Positions 32,079-40,436 are shown, counted from the first letter of the stretch. The stretch: 40,542 nucleotides of DNA from Treponema sp. (GCA_024691105.1 JAILNY010000134.1:1-40542); one strand, 5' to 3'. Notes: generated from the sequence alone by a model not told the origin. Made by a program: numbers and translations.

Positions 32079-33581
32079 ATGAAAACAAAATTTACAATCG
32101 TAACAATTGTAATTGCTGTCATGGCGCTTTTTGCCTCGTGTGGTGGAAAGCGCGATATCTGGAAAGATATAAAAGATTCGGACGAAGTTCCGGAAAAGGT
32201 CTGGGAAAATATCAGGAAAGCAAAATATGACTTAAATACATTTTCTCCAGATGGGTATACTTTTTTGACAAAGTTCCTTCCATCTATGGATATTGATGAT
32301 TTTAATGCCTGTGTTAAAGCCGGAGTAGATGTAAATCTTGTTGATGCAAATGGAATTTATCCTTTGTTTGTATGTCTTAAAAGCAGTACGGAAGTCCGTC
32401 AAAAATTGTTTTCATATATCAAAGATTTTAATGTAAAAGATTCTCAAGGACGCAACGCTTATTGTTATGTTGATTTTGATAACACCGGTGCTGCTCAGGT
32501 ATTTCTTGAGTTTGTTGACAAAAAACTTGATGTGAATGTCTGGGATGATGAAAATGAACTCTGGCCTTATTATGAAGCACTTAGAAGAGACCCGTATGAT
32601 AATTCAAAATTAATCAATTTGGCCTTTGCAGAAGATTTTGTCTTATGTCCTGAACAAGAATTTTATCAAGGTGGTCCTGAGTTTTTAATGGAATCACTTG
32701 AATTAATTAAAGAAGCTCAGGATAATCCTCTTACAGAATTTTCACCTTCAAATAAAAAAATGGACCCGCCTGAGGATGCTCCAGAAAATTTTTTGTTGAT
32801 GCCGGGATTAATACCTTCTGGCGAATGGGCAGAGGAGCGTGCTAAAAAAATTGATCACTATCTTATGTGCGATATGAAACTTGGATCACAGACTTACAAG
32901 GCCGGAACACGGGTAGTAATTGATGGTTATGCTGATCCTGAAAATGCAGATATTTATTCGTATGTAGACGGAGTGTTCTGTCACGATTATAAGATTCACA
33001 TAGGTAACGATGTGTATAAAATTCCACAGCGCTACATAAGTATGTATTCATCAGAATATACTTTTCCGGGAACAAACGAAACTGTTCTTCTTCTTTCAAC
33101 TTTTGCAATTACAGATCCTAATGACGACAGCGTGTATCCATCATCATTTCTTGAGGTATATGATTATGAATTTATAAAAGGGGTAGACGTTGTACTTGTA
33201 AAAGGTAACAGCGCATATAAAATTGATACTTCAGAAGAAGAAAGCGGTTTCTGCTATAACAATCTTCAAATTATGGATGGATCAAAATTTGCTGCATCTC
33301 CTGTAATTCATGGAAGCAGGTTTTATTCTCCAGTCAATACTTATGAAGGTTTTTATTACCTGTGTGGTAATAAGCTTAAATTTATTACTTTAACTCTTTT
33401 TACAGCTGTACCGGATGAGGCGGATTATGGCAATATTTATAAATATAAACTTATATTTGATGGACGCCAGAAATTAACCTTTGAAAAGAAAATTCAATTT
33501 GATGACGGCGAAGTAGCTGCTGTTAAAGATGTGTATGTCTTGTCAGCGCCTTATGTCTGGGAAAAAGAAGAGAATCGATAA
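32079..33581 (+). CDS. Ankyrin-like lipoprotein, paralogue A
   Basis: A 500-residue lipoprotein. The signal peptide ends in LFASC (C21). Ankyrin-like repeats occupy about residues 45-160 (DDFNACVKAGVDVNLVDANG, then IYPLFVCL and DFNVKDSQGRNAY). The C-terminal 250 residues form a beta-rich region of unknown function, with YKAGTRVVIDGYADPEN and VYKIPQRYISMYSSEYTF. I chose ATG 32079, preceded by GAGG, because it begins the signal peptide; an in-frame ATG at 32046 sits in the upstream terminator's tail. A paralogue follows 56 bp downstream. It probably sits at the cell envelope; no enzymatic motif is seen. Confidence 0.75.
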   Translation: MKTKFTIVTIVIAVMALFASCGGKRDIWKDIKDSDEVPEKVWENIRKAKYDLNTFSPDGYTFLTKFLPSMDIDDFNACVKAGVDVNLVDANGIYPLFVCLKSSTEVRQKLFSYIKDFNVKDSQGRNAYCYVDFDNTGAAQVFLEFVDKKLDVNVWDDENELWPYYEALRRDPYDNSKLINLAFAEDFVLCPEQEFYQGGPEFLMESLELIKEAQDNPLTEFSPSNKKMDPPEDAPENFLLMPGLIPSGEWAEERAKKIDHYLMCDMKLGSQTYKAGTRVVIDGYADPENADIYSYVDGVFCHDYKIHIGNDVYKIPQRYISMYSSEYTFPGTNETVLLLSTFAITDPNDDSVYPSSFLEVYDYEFIKGVDVVLVKGNSAYKIDTSEEESGFCYNNLQIMDGSKFAASPVIHGSRFYSPVNTYEGFYYLCGNKLKFITLTLFTAVPDEADYGNIYKYKLIFDGRQKLTFEKKIQFDDGEVAAVKDVYVLSAPYVWEKEENR

Positions 33582-33637
33582 ATTGTGAATATCAGTTATT
33601 ATCTGTGAGATAGATCTTAATTTTAATGAGGAATTTT

Positions 33638-35185
33638 ATGAAAACAAAATTTATAATCGTAACATTTGTGATTGCTGTCATGGCGCTTTTTGCCTCGTGT
33701 GGTGGAAAGTCTGATATCTGGAAGGATATAAAAGATTCGGACGAAGTTCCGGAAAAGGTCTGGGAAAATATCAGAAAAGCAAAATATGACTTAAATACAT
33801 TTTCTCCAGATGGGTATACTTTTTTGACAAAGTTTCTTCCATCCATGGATATTAATAATTTTAATGCCTGTGTTGAAGCCGGAGCAGATGTTAATCTTGT
33901 TGATGCAAATGGAATTTATCCTTTGTTTGTATGTCTGAATAATGAATACGATGTTATACATAAAATTCTTTCACTTACAAAAGATATTAATGTAAAAGAT
34001 TCAAAAGGAAGAAATGTACTTACATATCTTGTAAAAACTAATGATGATATATTATATAAGTTTTTCTTACTTGTGGAAAAGGGTGTGGATACTTCTGTTT
34101 ATGATTCAGAAGAAAATGAATGGCCGTTTATATATATTTTTAACGAATATCGTTCGGATACAAAGCTGATTAATTATATTTTATCTGATCAGTTTAAAAT
34201 GTGCACACATCCTGATGCTGTTGAAGTTGATAATGACATTACAAGAAGATCTTTTAAGATGATTCAAGAAGCAAAAAAGAATCCGCTTAAAGAATTTACT
34301 CCTCCAAATAAAAAACAGACTCCACCGGATGATTTTTCCGGAAGATATTTAAAGATGCCGGGCTTAATTTTGCAGAGTGAATGGTCGATTGAGCGCGGTA
34401 AAGATATAAAACATTATTTGATGTGCGATATTAAAGTTGGCTCAAATACTTTTAAAGCAGGAACAGAAGTAAAAATTACTGGCCCTGCAGAGACTGAAAA
34501 TCCTGACGATTATGTGTATGTTGACGGTGCATATTGCCGCGAGTATAAAGTTATGATTGATTACAGGGAGTATACAATTCCTGCCCGCTATATAAGTATG
34601 TTCTCTTCAGAGCATACTTTCTTTGACACAAAAGAAACGGTACTTCTTCTTTCAACCTTTGCATTTACAGATCCAGATTCAAACTGGTATCCGGAGGACT
34701 TCCTTGATACTCAGGATTATGAAAGTTTTGAAGTTGTAGATTTAGTGCTTGTAAAAAACAATGTCGCTTATAAAATTGAAACTTCTGAAGTAAAAGATGG
34801 ATTTTGTTTTAAAAATCTTGAGATTATGGAATGGTCCCAGATTCACGAATCTCCTGTAATTCATGGAAGTCGTTTTTCTTCTCCTGTAGACTCAATTGAA
34901 GGCTTTTATTATCTTTGCGGAAATAAGCTAAAAAAGATTGTCGTGACTAATGTTTATTATGACAGTGAATACGAAAGAATTTTTAATGAATACATCGGCT
35001 TTGAATTAAAGTCAACCAATATGGAACAACTTTTGTTTAAAATGAGATGTTATTCAGAAAGTGAATATGACGGAGACGCCTATACTTATACTGCTTATAA
35101 GCCATATAGTCTTGTTGCGCCTTATATATGGGATGAAGACCCTGTATTTGAAGGCGGCTCTGATTATGACTCGGATGGTAAATAA
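33638..35185 (+). CDS. Ankyrin-like lipoprotein, paralogue B
   Basis: A 515-residue lipoprotein with the same plan as paralogue A: LFASC lipobox (C21), ankyrin-like repeats, then a beta-rich C-terminal region (KVGSNTFKAGTEVKITGPAE, YTIPARYISMFSSEHTF). The first 311 bp, counted from the upstream ATG GAGG leader, differ from A at about 15 positions with no gaps. After the codons for PLFVCL the ankyrin region diverges sharply, and the C-terminal region is only moderately similar. The start was chosen as in paralogue A. Tandem duplication followed by divergence or gene conversion is likely. Function is unknown. Confidence 0.75.
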   Translation: MKTKFIIVTFVIAVMALFASCGGKSDIWKDIKDSDEVPEKVWENIRKAKYDLNTFSPDGYTFLTKFLPSMDINNFNACVEAGADVNLVDANGIYPLFVCLNNEYDVIHKILSLTKDINVKDSKGRNVLTYLVKTNDDILYKFFLLVEKGVDTSVYDSEENEWPFIYIFNEYRSDTKLINYILSDQFKMCTHPDAVEVDNDITRRSFKMIQEAKKNPLKEFTPPNKKQTPPDDFSGRYLKMPGLILQSEWSIERGKDIKHYLMCDIKVGSNTFKAGTEVKITGPAETENPDDYVYVDGAYCREYKVMIDYREYTIPARYISMFSSEHTFFDTKETVLLLSTFAFTDPDSNWYPEDFLDTQDYESFEVVDLVLVKNNVAYKIETSEVKDGFCFKNLEIMEWSQIHESPVIHGSRFSSPVDSIEGFYYLCGNKLKKIVVTNVYYDSEYERIFNEYIGFELKSTNMEQLLFKMRCYSESEYDGDAYTYTAYKPYSLVAPYIWDEDPVFEGGSDYDSDGK

Positions 35186-35252
35186 TCCAACGATATCTTT
35201 GGTGCTATGGACTTAACTCAAGGTAGCCTTGTTAATAAGAGTTTTTGTTGAA

Positions 35253-35831
35253 TTATTTTACAACCCAGGTTCCGCCGACGGCGATGACATTAGATAGACT
35301 TAAATATTCTTTTGAGTTTTCTTCTGTGATTCCGCCGGTTGGAATAAACTTTACTTTACTAAATGGCCCTGAGAGGGCCTTTATAAATTTTATTCCGCCC
35401 AATACTTCTGCAGGAAATAATTTTAAAACCGAAAGCCCACATGAGAGTGCCTTCATTACTTCTGTCGGGGTTGCAACGCCCGGCACAACAGGGACTCCCT
35501 TTTTAATGCAGTAGGTGACAGTCTTTTTATCAAAGCCCGGCATCACGATAAAGCGCGCACCGTTTTTAATTGCGTCACGGGCAGTTTTTACGTCCGTAAC
35601 AGTTCCGGCTCCTACGAGCATGTCAGGATATTTTTTAGAAATATGTTTAATGCAGTCGCCTGCATTTTGTGTGCGGTAAGTAATTTCTGCGACAGGAAGA
35701 TTCTGATTTAAGAGCTTTTCTGCAATCTGTTCTGCCTGATTAATATCTTCTGCTTTTACTACGGGAATTATTTTAAGCTCAGAGAATTTTTCAAAAACCT
35801 TTTTTTTGTTTTCTAAATAAGTTTTATTCAT
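35253..35831 (-). CDS. eda: KDPG / 4-hydroxy-2-oxoglutarate aldolase
   Basis: A 192-residue class I aldolase: 2-keto-3-deoxy-6-phosphogluconate to pyruvate plus glyceraldehyde-3-phosphate, or cleavage of 4-hydroxy-2-oxoglutarate. E49 and R53 (VAEITYRT), the GAGTV strand (75-79), MPGF (97-100), PGVATPTE (117-124) and the Schiff-base K137 in LKLFPAE are all present; FIPTGGI binds phosphate. Start ATG 35831, preceded by GGCAGGT, is 22 codons inside the longer open frame. It overlaps the nuclease gene's end by 8 nt, implying coupled translation. No edd or kdgK lies in the window; sugar-acid catabolism is likely but not proven. Confidence 0.92.
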   Translation of the reverse strand: MNKTYLENKKKVFEKFSELKIIPVVKAEDINQAEQIAEKLLNQNLPVAEITYRTQNAGDCIKHISKKYPDMLVGAGTVTDVKTARDAIKNGARFIVMPGFDKKTVTYCIKKGVPVVPGVATPTEVMKALSCGLSVLKLFPAEVLGGIKFIKALSGPFSKVKFIPTGGITEENSKEYLSLSNVIAVGGTWVVK

Positions 35832-36648
35832 TTTGTACCTGCCAGTCAGAAAGTGTAAATTGTTTTTCAAGCTCTTCTTCAATATCATCGTCAAGAAGAT
35901 AAAAGAAATTTAGTCCTGTTCGTTTTTCAACTTCGTCAACGCTCACTGCATAGTCCCAGATAGAAAGCGGGCATTTGATGTTTGGCATAATAAAACCGAT
36001 TCCAAAATATTTTCCGCCGCGGATTGCAAGAACTGCTTTATAATAAAATTCCGGGACTGCAACCTCGTTTGCACCGATAGTCTTGTATTCATCTTTTTCT
36101 AAAACCGGACCTGTCACGATGTAAAGCTTATCAAAGCGTTCTGCCATGTAGCGCACTTCGTGTTCAAGGTCTTTCCAGCTGTCGCGGTTAAAGCCCGGCG
36201 CCTGGGGACTCATGTTGCTCATATAAAAAGAGTCATCCATTGATTCTTTGTTGTAAGTTAAATCTGCGCAGGGTGCAAGGTGGCCGCGGTCGTAGCCTGA
36301 CTGTTTGTAGTCTTCAAGACTGGCAGAGCCTGTAATTACGGCAGGGTCTGGCTTAAAGCTGTCTTTTCGTTTTACGTTTTTCTGGATTTTCTTTAAGTTA
36401 AGAGTGTAGGCAACCCATTCCGGCTGCTCGTAACGCTCGCGATAGCAGAGGGTAAAGCCGTTGTGGCGGATAATCTGGTGAGTGTCTTCTTTTTCTGGTG
36501 TGTCAAGGACGCCTTGAGTGTCTTCACTTGTTATAAAAAGGCTTTCTTTAGGGCAAAGAGGGAGTTCAAGCGGCAAAAAGTCTGCCTTTGAAACATTTAT
36601 CGAAAGCGAGAGAATTACAGGTAAAAAAAGCAGCTGAATTTCATGCAT
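35824..36648 (-). CDS. Exported DNA/RNA non-specific endonuclease (DRGH type)
   Basis: About 274 residues from ATG 36648. An N-terminal hydrophobic segment (LLFLPVILSLSINV) looks like a signal peptide. The beta-beta-alpha-metal nuclease core has DRGHLAP (120-126, catalytic H123), SNMSPQAPGFNRDSW with metal-binding N (about 154), and downstream YIVTGPVLE and YYKAVL. This is the NUC1/Serratia-nuclease family, which cuts DNA and RNA without sequence preference, probably outside the cytoplasm. The minus-strand TATACT box ends 5 nt before this ATG and no Shine-Dalgarno is seen, so a leaderless start is possible. The longer in-frame starts at 36711 and 36687 also lack sites. Confidence 0.87.
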   Translation of the reverse strand: MHEIQLLFLPVILSLSINVSKADFLPLELPLCPKESLFITSEDTQGVLDTPEKEDTHQIIRHNGFTLCYRERYEQPEWVAYTLNLKKIQKNVKRKDSFKPDPAVITGSASLEDYKQSGYDRGHLAPCADLTYNKESMDDSFYMSNMSPQAPGFNRDSWKDLEHEVRYMAERFDKLYIVTGPVLEKDEYKTIGANEVAVPEFYYKAVLAIRGGKYFGIGFIMPNIKCPLSIWDYAVSVDEVEKRTGLNFFYLLDDDIEEELEKQFTLSDWQVQNE

Positions 36649-36686
36649 AATTAAGTATACAACACAAATCTCTTGTAGAAAAGTCA

Positions 36687-36714
36687 TTGTAGTGATAAAA
36701 TAAATTCCCATAAT
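36687..36714 (+). promoter_or_regulatory. Possible promoter of asnA
   Basis: TTGTAG (36687-36692) and CATAAT (36709-36714) are 16 bp apart, just before GAGG and the asnA ATG. Confidence 0.45.
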
Positions 36715-36729
36715 AGAGGTTCTAATATT

Positions 36730-37776
36730 ATGGTAAAATCAAAGCTTCAAAAAAAATATAAGTCAATTCTTGGTGAAAAAGAAACAGAACACGCAATTGT
36801 ATTAATCAAAGATTTTTTTCAGCTTGCACTTTCTACTGAGTTGAATTTAACTCGTGTAACAGCTCCACTTTTTGTACGTTCATCGACTGGTGTTAATGAT
36901 GATTTGAACGGAGTTGAACGTCCTGTTTCGTTCCCTGTAAAACAGCTTAACGAAGAAAAACTTGAAATCGTACAGTCTCTTGCAAAATGGAAGAGACTTA
37001 AGGTAACAGATTTAAATATGACTCCGGGATTTGGTATTTATACAGATATGAACGCTATCCGCCCGGATGATGATATTGATGCAGTTCACTCAATTTACGT
37101 TGACCAGTGGGACTGGGAAATGGCAATTGACGAAAAAGACCGTACGGTTTTTTACCTTCACGAAATCGTAGAAAAAATTTACCGCTGTATTAAGCGTACG
37201 GAATTTTATCTTTACGACAGATACGATCAGCTCAAGCCTGTTCTTCCTGATGAAATTACATTTGTTTATGCAGATGACCTTCAGCGTGAGTACCCGGACT
37301 TGACTCCAAAAGAAAGAGAAGCAATCGTATGCAAAAAGTACGGCGCTGTATTTATTACCGGTATCGGTGGAAAATTGCCTGACGGCTCAATTCATGACGG
37401 ACGCTCTCCAGACTATGATGACTGGATTACAGAAACAGGTGACGGACACAGAGGTCTTAACGGTGACATCCTTGTATGGAACAGCGTAATCAACGCGCCG
37501 TTTGAACTTTCTTCTATGGGAATCCGTGTCAACGCACATTCACTTAAGCTCCAGCTCGAAGAGCGTAAGCTTACAGAACGCGAAAAACTTATGTTCCATA
37601 AAAAACTTCTTAAGGGCGAACTTACACAGACAATCGGCGGCGGTATCGGACAGTCGCGATTGTGCATGTTCCTTTTGAGAAAAGCACATATCGGAGAAAC
37701 TCAGGTTTCTATCTGGCCGGAAAAAGTTCTCGCTGACTGCAAAAAGAAGGGAATCAAACTTTTACAGCTTCAGTAG
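36730..37776 (+). CDS. asnA: Aspartate-ammonia ligase (AsnA)
   Basis: A 348-residue ammonia-dependent asparagine synthetase: aspartate plus ammonia plus ATP to asparagine. The class II aminoacyl-tRNA-synthetase-like fold is clear: LTRVTAPLFVRSSTGVNDDL, then VERPVSFPV, DLNMTPGFGIYTDMNAIRPDDDID, HSIYVDQWDWE, and the C-terminal GGGIGQSRLCMFLL motif 3 arginine. Length is normal. GAGG lies about 10 nt before the ATG. The following hypothetical gene starts 23 bp later and is probably cotranscribed. Confidence 0.96.
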   Translation: MVKSKLQKKYKSILGEKETEHAIVLIKDFFQLALSTELNLTRVTAPLFVRSSTGVNDDLNGVERPVSFPVKQLNEEKLEIVQSLAKWKRLKVTDLNMTPGFGIYTDMNAIRPDDDIDAVHSIYVDQWDWEMAIDEKDRTVFYLHEIVEKIYRCIKRTEFYLYDRYDQLKPVLPDEITFVYADDLQREYPDLTPKEREAIVCKKYGAVFITGIGGKLPDGSIHDGRSPDYDDWITETGDGHRGLNGDILVWNSVINAPFELSSMGIRVNAHSLKLQLEERKLTEREKLMFHKKLLKGELTQTIGGGIGQSRLCMFLLRKAHIGETQVSIWPEKVLADCKKKGIKLLQLQ

Positions 37777-37799
37777 AATTTATTAAAGCGCGGAGTCTT

Positions 37800-38816
37800 A
37801 TGGATAAAGGTGAATACAGTTTTAACCGTGAAAATCTTGAAGATGCACTTAAAACTTTTGCTCAAAAAAAGATTACAGAATTTTATGTTCACGACGAAAA
37901 ACTTGCTTCTGATAAAAAGCTTCTCATTCACTTTTTAAAGTCGGCTCTGCGCGAAGCGCCTGACGTGTATTATAATATCCGTATCAATGCGGATATTATC
38001 GATAACGAAGTAATTCAAAATGCACTTGAGCTTTTCTGCTCATTTGAAATTCCTTTAACAGAAAGTAAAAATAATATTGAACAAAAAGATAAAAAAGTTT
38101 TTCTATTTGACAAAAAACTTTATTCTAAAAAAGCGGCACTCTTAAATAATGCTGGAGTTGTTTTTGGTTTTGATCTTGATTTTGCTTTAAGTCAGGGAGA
38201 CTCTTTTAAGGCATTCCGTGACAGAGTTGATTTTGCGCTGACTCTTTATCCTAATCACATTGATTTTCCTCAGCTTGAAAGTGATACCGGTGCGCCGCGC
38301 GGGGTTGAAAAATGCACTGGAACTTATTCAAGCCAGGATATTTCTTATTCAAAAAAAATTGCATCGGCTGTAAAAATATTTTACACGATGGGGCGTGCTG
38401 TTCCGTGGTTTAACATCGTATTAAATCCTCTAAAGATTGCGCCTTCTAAATTCTTTTCTGATTTTGCAGAGTGGCTTGAATGCAACAATGTTCCGTTTTT
38501 AAATTCTGAAAAAACTCAAAAGCTTTCTCACCGCGAAATAGAAAAAATGCAGCTTTTGTTTTTAGAAATGAAGTTTGAAGAAAAACATAAAGAACATCTT
38601 TTTGTAATTGCGCGTGACATTGTATCTTTATACGGAGCATTCAGCCGCGTAGATCAGGAAAATGAAGAAACGGTTTTAAATCTTTCGTTTAATCCGGATG
38701 ATCTTTTAAGTCCTGCTTCGTTAAATCTTTCGTCTTTTTCGGATAATGTCTGTATGGAAGACTGCCGTATAAAAGTATACGCAGGTGAACAGGCTCCGGA
38801 ATATGATTTTGTGTAA
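37800..38816 (+). CDS. Radical-SAM-like barrel protein lacking the CxxxCxxC cluster site
   Basis: A 338-residue protein I cannot name. The first half reads like part of a radical SAM TIM barrel: a strand FYVHDE, then helix, YYNIRINADIIDNEV, FDKKLYSKKAALLNNAGVVF, FGFDLDFA and LYPNHIDFPQLE, as in B12-binding radical SAM enzymes. No CxxxCxxC motif exists anywhere, so a radical SAM cluster cannot form. The C-terminal part is helical. CGGAG precedes the ATG. It may be a conserved treponemal protein derived from such an enzyme; the linkage to asnA may be operonic only. Confidence 0.55.
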   Translation: MDKGEYSFNRENLEDALKTFAQKKITEFYVHDEKLASDKKLLIHFLKSALREAPDVYYNIRINADIIDNEVIQNALELFCSFEIPLTESKNNIEQKDKKVFLFDKKLYSKKAALLNNAGVVFGFDLDFALSQGDSFKAFRDRVDFALTLYPNHIDFPQLESDTGAPRGVEKCTGTYSSQDISYSKKIASAVKIFYTMGRAVPWFNIVLNPLKIAPSKFFSDFAEWLECNNVPFLNSEKTQKLSHREIEKMQLLFLEMKFEEKHKEHLFVIARDIVSLYGAFSRVDQENEETVLNLSFNPDDLLSPASLNLSSFSDNVCMEDCRIKVYAGEQAPEYDFV

Positions 38817-38879
38817 GTTTAAATTTTAACTTTTTATATATGCCAGGCGCGCTTTAAGGTTTATGCGCGGAATTAAATT

Positions 38880-39995
38880 ATGAATCAGAACCTGAACTTT
38901 ACAATTACTTCTAAAAAACGTCTCGATGTCTTTTTACGCGATGTATTACCACAGGCTGTTGGGTGCGAAATTTCTAACAGCAAAATCCGCCGCCTTATTA
39001 TGGCAGGCTGCGTTATGGTTGACGGTCGTGCTGTGCGTGTTCCATCTTTTGAGTTACGTGTCGGTTCAAAGGTGAGTGCCATAATCGATAAAGAAAAACT
39101 TTTATACGAAAAGCAGACCGACGACATTAAGTTTGAAGTGACTCCAGAATCTGTTTTGTATGAAGACGATTATTTAATTTTTATAAATAAGCCTGCACAT
39201 TTTCCGACAGAAAAGACGATTGTCGACTCGCGCGATAATCTGCATGACGCCGTTGTCCGATATCTCTGGAATAAAAATCCCGCGCTTCGAAATCCGCCTT
39301 ATGTTGGCATTATGCACCGTCTTGATAAAGAAACCTCGGGTGTAATTTTGTTTACAAAAAAGAGGGAAGTGAACAAAGCAATTTTTGATATGTTTGATTC
39401 AGCAAAACTTTCGCTTGAGGGATCTGAGATACAACCTGCGCCGCGTGATAAAACCACAGTATTTTCACAGCCGGCTCCGCGCGCGAACCAAACCACGCTG
39501 GATGAAAGTGCTGACGTATTAAAGCGCGTTGTCCGTCCCGTTAAAAAAACATACATCGCAGCCGTTGTCGACTCGCCAAAAATCAGGGATTTCTTTACTG
39601 TTAAAAACTATCTTGGCCGCATAAGCTCAAAGTCATCGCAGGGAAAGTGGGGAAGTGTTCCACAATCTAAAGGCGGCATGATTGCCATCACAGAGTTTAA
39701 AGTCCGACAGCGGCGCGCGGGTAATTCAATTGGTCAAGACTCGACCATTTCACGGTCGCGCAGGGCCAATCTTCGAACAGGCATTTGCATCCTCGAATGC
39801 CATCCGATAACCGGCCGCACTCACCAGATTCGTGTTCATCTTGCAGAAAGTGGCTTTCCGATAATCGGCGACAGTCTTTACGGCGGCCGCGCAAATTCTC
39901 GCCTTATGCTGCACGCCGAGTCACTTGAGTTGATTCACCCTGTAACCGGCAAAAAACTGTGCGTAAAATCAGAAGCGGATTGGCAATCTTATTAA
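38880..39995 (+). CDS. RluA-family pseudouridine synthase with two in-frame inserts
   Basis: A 371-residue rRNA/tRNA pseudouridine synthase. An S4 RNA-binding domain (about 12-75) precedes the catalytic domain, with HRLDKETSG (146-154; catalytic D149) and HPITGRTHQIRVHL (308-321). Two stretches are extra relative to compact RluA proteins: residues 174-218, with two similar QPAPR segments, and 277-300, a basic run RRAGNSIGQDST then RSRRANLR. The second is encoded by GC-rich DNA with nested inverted repeats (39729-39770). Target uridine cannot be predicted. The ribosome-binding site is weak (GGAATT). Confidence 0.88.
   Translation: MNQNLNFTITSKKRLDVFLRDVLPQAVGCEISNSKIRRLIMAGCVMVDGRAVRVPSFELRVGSKVSAIIDKEKLLYEKQTDDIKFEVTPESVLYEDDYLIFINKPAHFPTEKTIVDSRDNLHDAVVRYLWNKNPALRNPPYVGIMHRLDKETSGVILFTKKREVNKAIFDMFDSAKLSLEGSEIQPAPRDKTTVFSQPAPRANQTTLDESADVLKRVVRPVKKTYIAAVVDSPKIRDFFTVKNYLGRISSKSSQGKWGSVPQSKGGMIAITEFKVRQRRAGNSIGQDSTISRSRRANLRTGICILECHPITGRTHQIRVHLAESGFPIIGDSLYGGRANSRLMLHAESLELIHPVTGKKLCVKSEADWQSY
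39711..39771. repeat. Palindromic element inside the pseudouridine synthase gene
   Basis: ATTGG (39729-39733)/CCAAT (39766-39770) encloses CGACC (39742-39746)/GGTCG (39754-39758). The word GGTAATTCAATTGG at the left resembles GGTAA..TTCAATTG in the 14434-14498 unit, suggesting the same repeat family. Confidence 0.4.
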
Positions 39996-40005
39996 AATAA
40001 GAGTT

Positions 40006-40026
40006 GGGTATAATCTCTTTTTCCAT
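40006..40026 (+). terminator. Weak hairpin with T-tract after the pseudouridine synthase gene
   Basis: AAGAG pairs with CTCTT around an 11-nt loop, followed by TTTT. The stem is short and AT-rich; low confidence. Confidence 0.35.
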
Positions 40027-40085
40027 AGATTATGCGGTCTATAAAAATATTATTATTTTTTTGTCTGTAAAATGTTAAGAAATTT

Positions 40086-40139
40086 TTATACTGAATGATC
40101 CTGTACGGCTTCGGGAGAGTAGTGAAGTATGTTAGTCAT
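40086..40139 (-). pseudogene. Truncated RelE/ParE-type toxin remnant
   Basis: On the minus strand, ATG at 40139 overlaps the antitoxin stop by 8 nt (ATGACTAA), the normal antitoxin-toxin junction. It encodes MTNILHYSPEAVQDHSV and then TAA (17 residues). The YSPEAVQD start matches the typical N-terminus of RelE/ParE toxins, which continue for about 80 more residues. No in-frame or shifted continuation is visible before 39996, so the toxin was probably lost by deletion. Confidence 0.6.
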
Positions 40140-40398
40140 TAAACTTTTCCTTGAGATGTTTTTCTACATCTTCTTCAGAAAGCCAGCCGTTTTGTTCTCC
40201 CGAGAGACGGCCTTTTTCAAGTTCACACATAAGTTTTAAGGCAGCCTTTGTTTTTTCGTAGTTTTCCTGTTCTGCAATATCAACAATTGCATAAGCACCA
40301 CGCCCGTTTTTTGTAAGGTAAACAGGTTCGTTTTCATGAACTTCCATAAGGACAGAAGCGTAATTTCTAAGATCAGAAACCGGACGAATTTTCGGCAT
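40132..40398 (-). CDS. Phd/YefM family antitoxin
   Basis: An 88-residue antitoxin. The N-terminal half (MPKIRPVSDLRNYASVLMEV, then ENEPVYLTKNGRGAYAIVDI) is the Phd/YefM DNA-binding fold. The rest is a charged, probably disordered, toxin-neutralising tail (LSGEQNGWLSEEDVEKHL). GACCCC/AAGGGG lies just upstream (AAGGGGTC on the minus strand). The usual toxin partner is reduced to a 17-codon remnant, so this is an orphan that may act on a toxin elsewhere or persist as a regulator. Autoregulation is likely given the dyad in its leader. Confidence 0.88.
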   Translation of the reverse strand: MPKIRPVSDLRNYASVLMEVHENEPVYLTKNGRGAYAIVDIAEQENYEKTKAALKLMCELEKGRLSGEQNGWLSEEDVEKHLKEKFND

Positions 40399-40408
40399 AA
40401 AAGACCCC

Positions 40409-40422
40409 TTATCATGTGATAA
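40409..40422. promoter_or_regulatory. Dyad operator of the phd gene
   Basis: TTATCA (40409-40414) and TGATAA (40417-40422) form a perfect dyad between the -10 box and the ribosome-binding site, where Phd antitoxins bind their own promoter. Confidence 0.6.
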
Positions 40423-40436
40423 ATCTTACGTAAAAT

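Noticed and set aside
38764..38782. A fourth GTATA..TATAC enhancer site
   Set aside because: It lies inside the coding region of the radical-SAM-like gene and lacks the TGTAT flank; likely coincidence.
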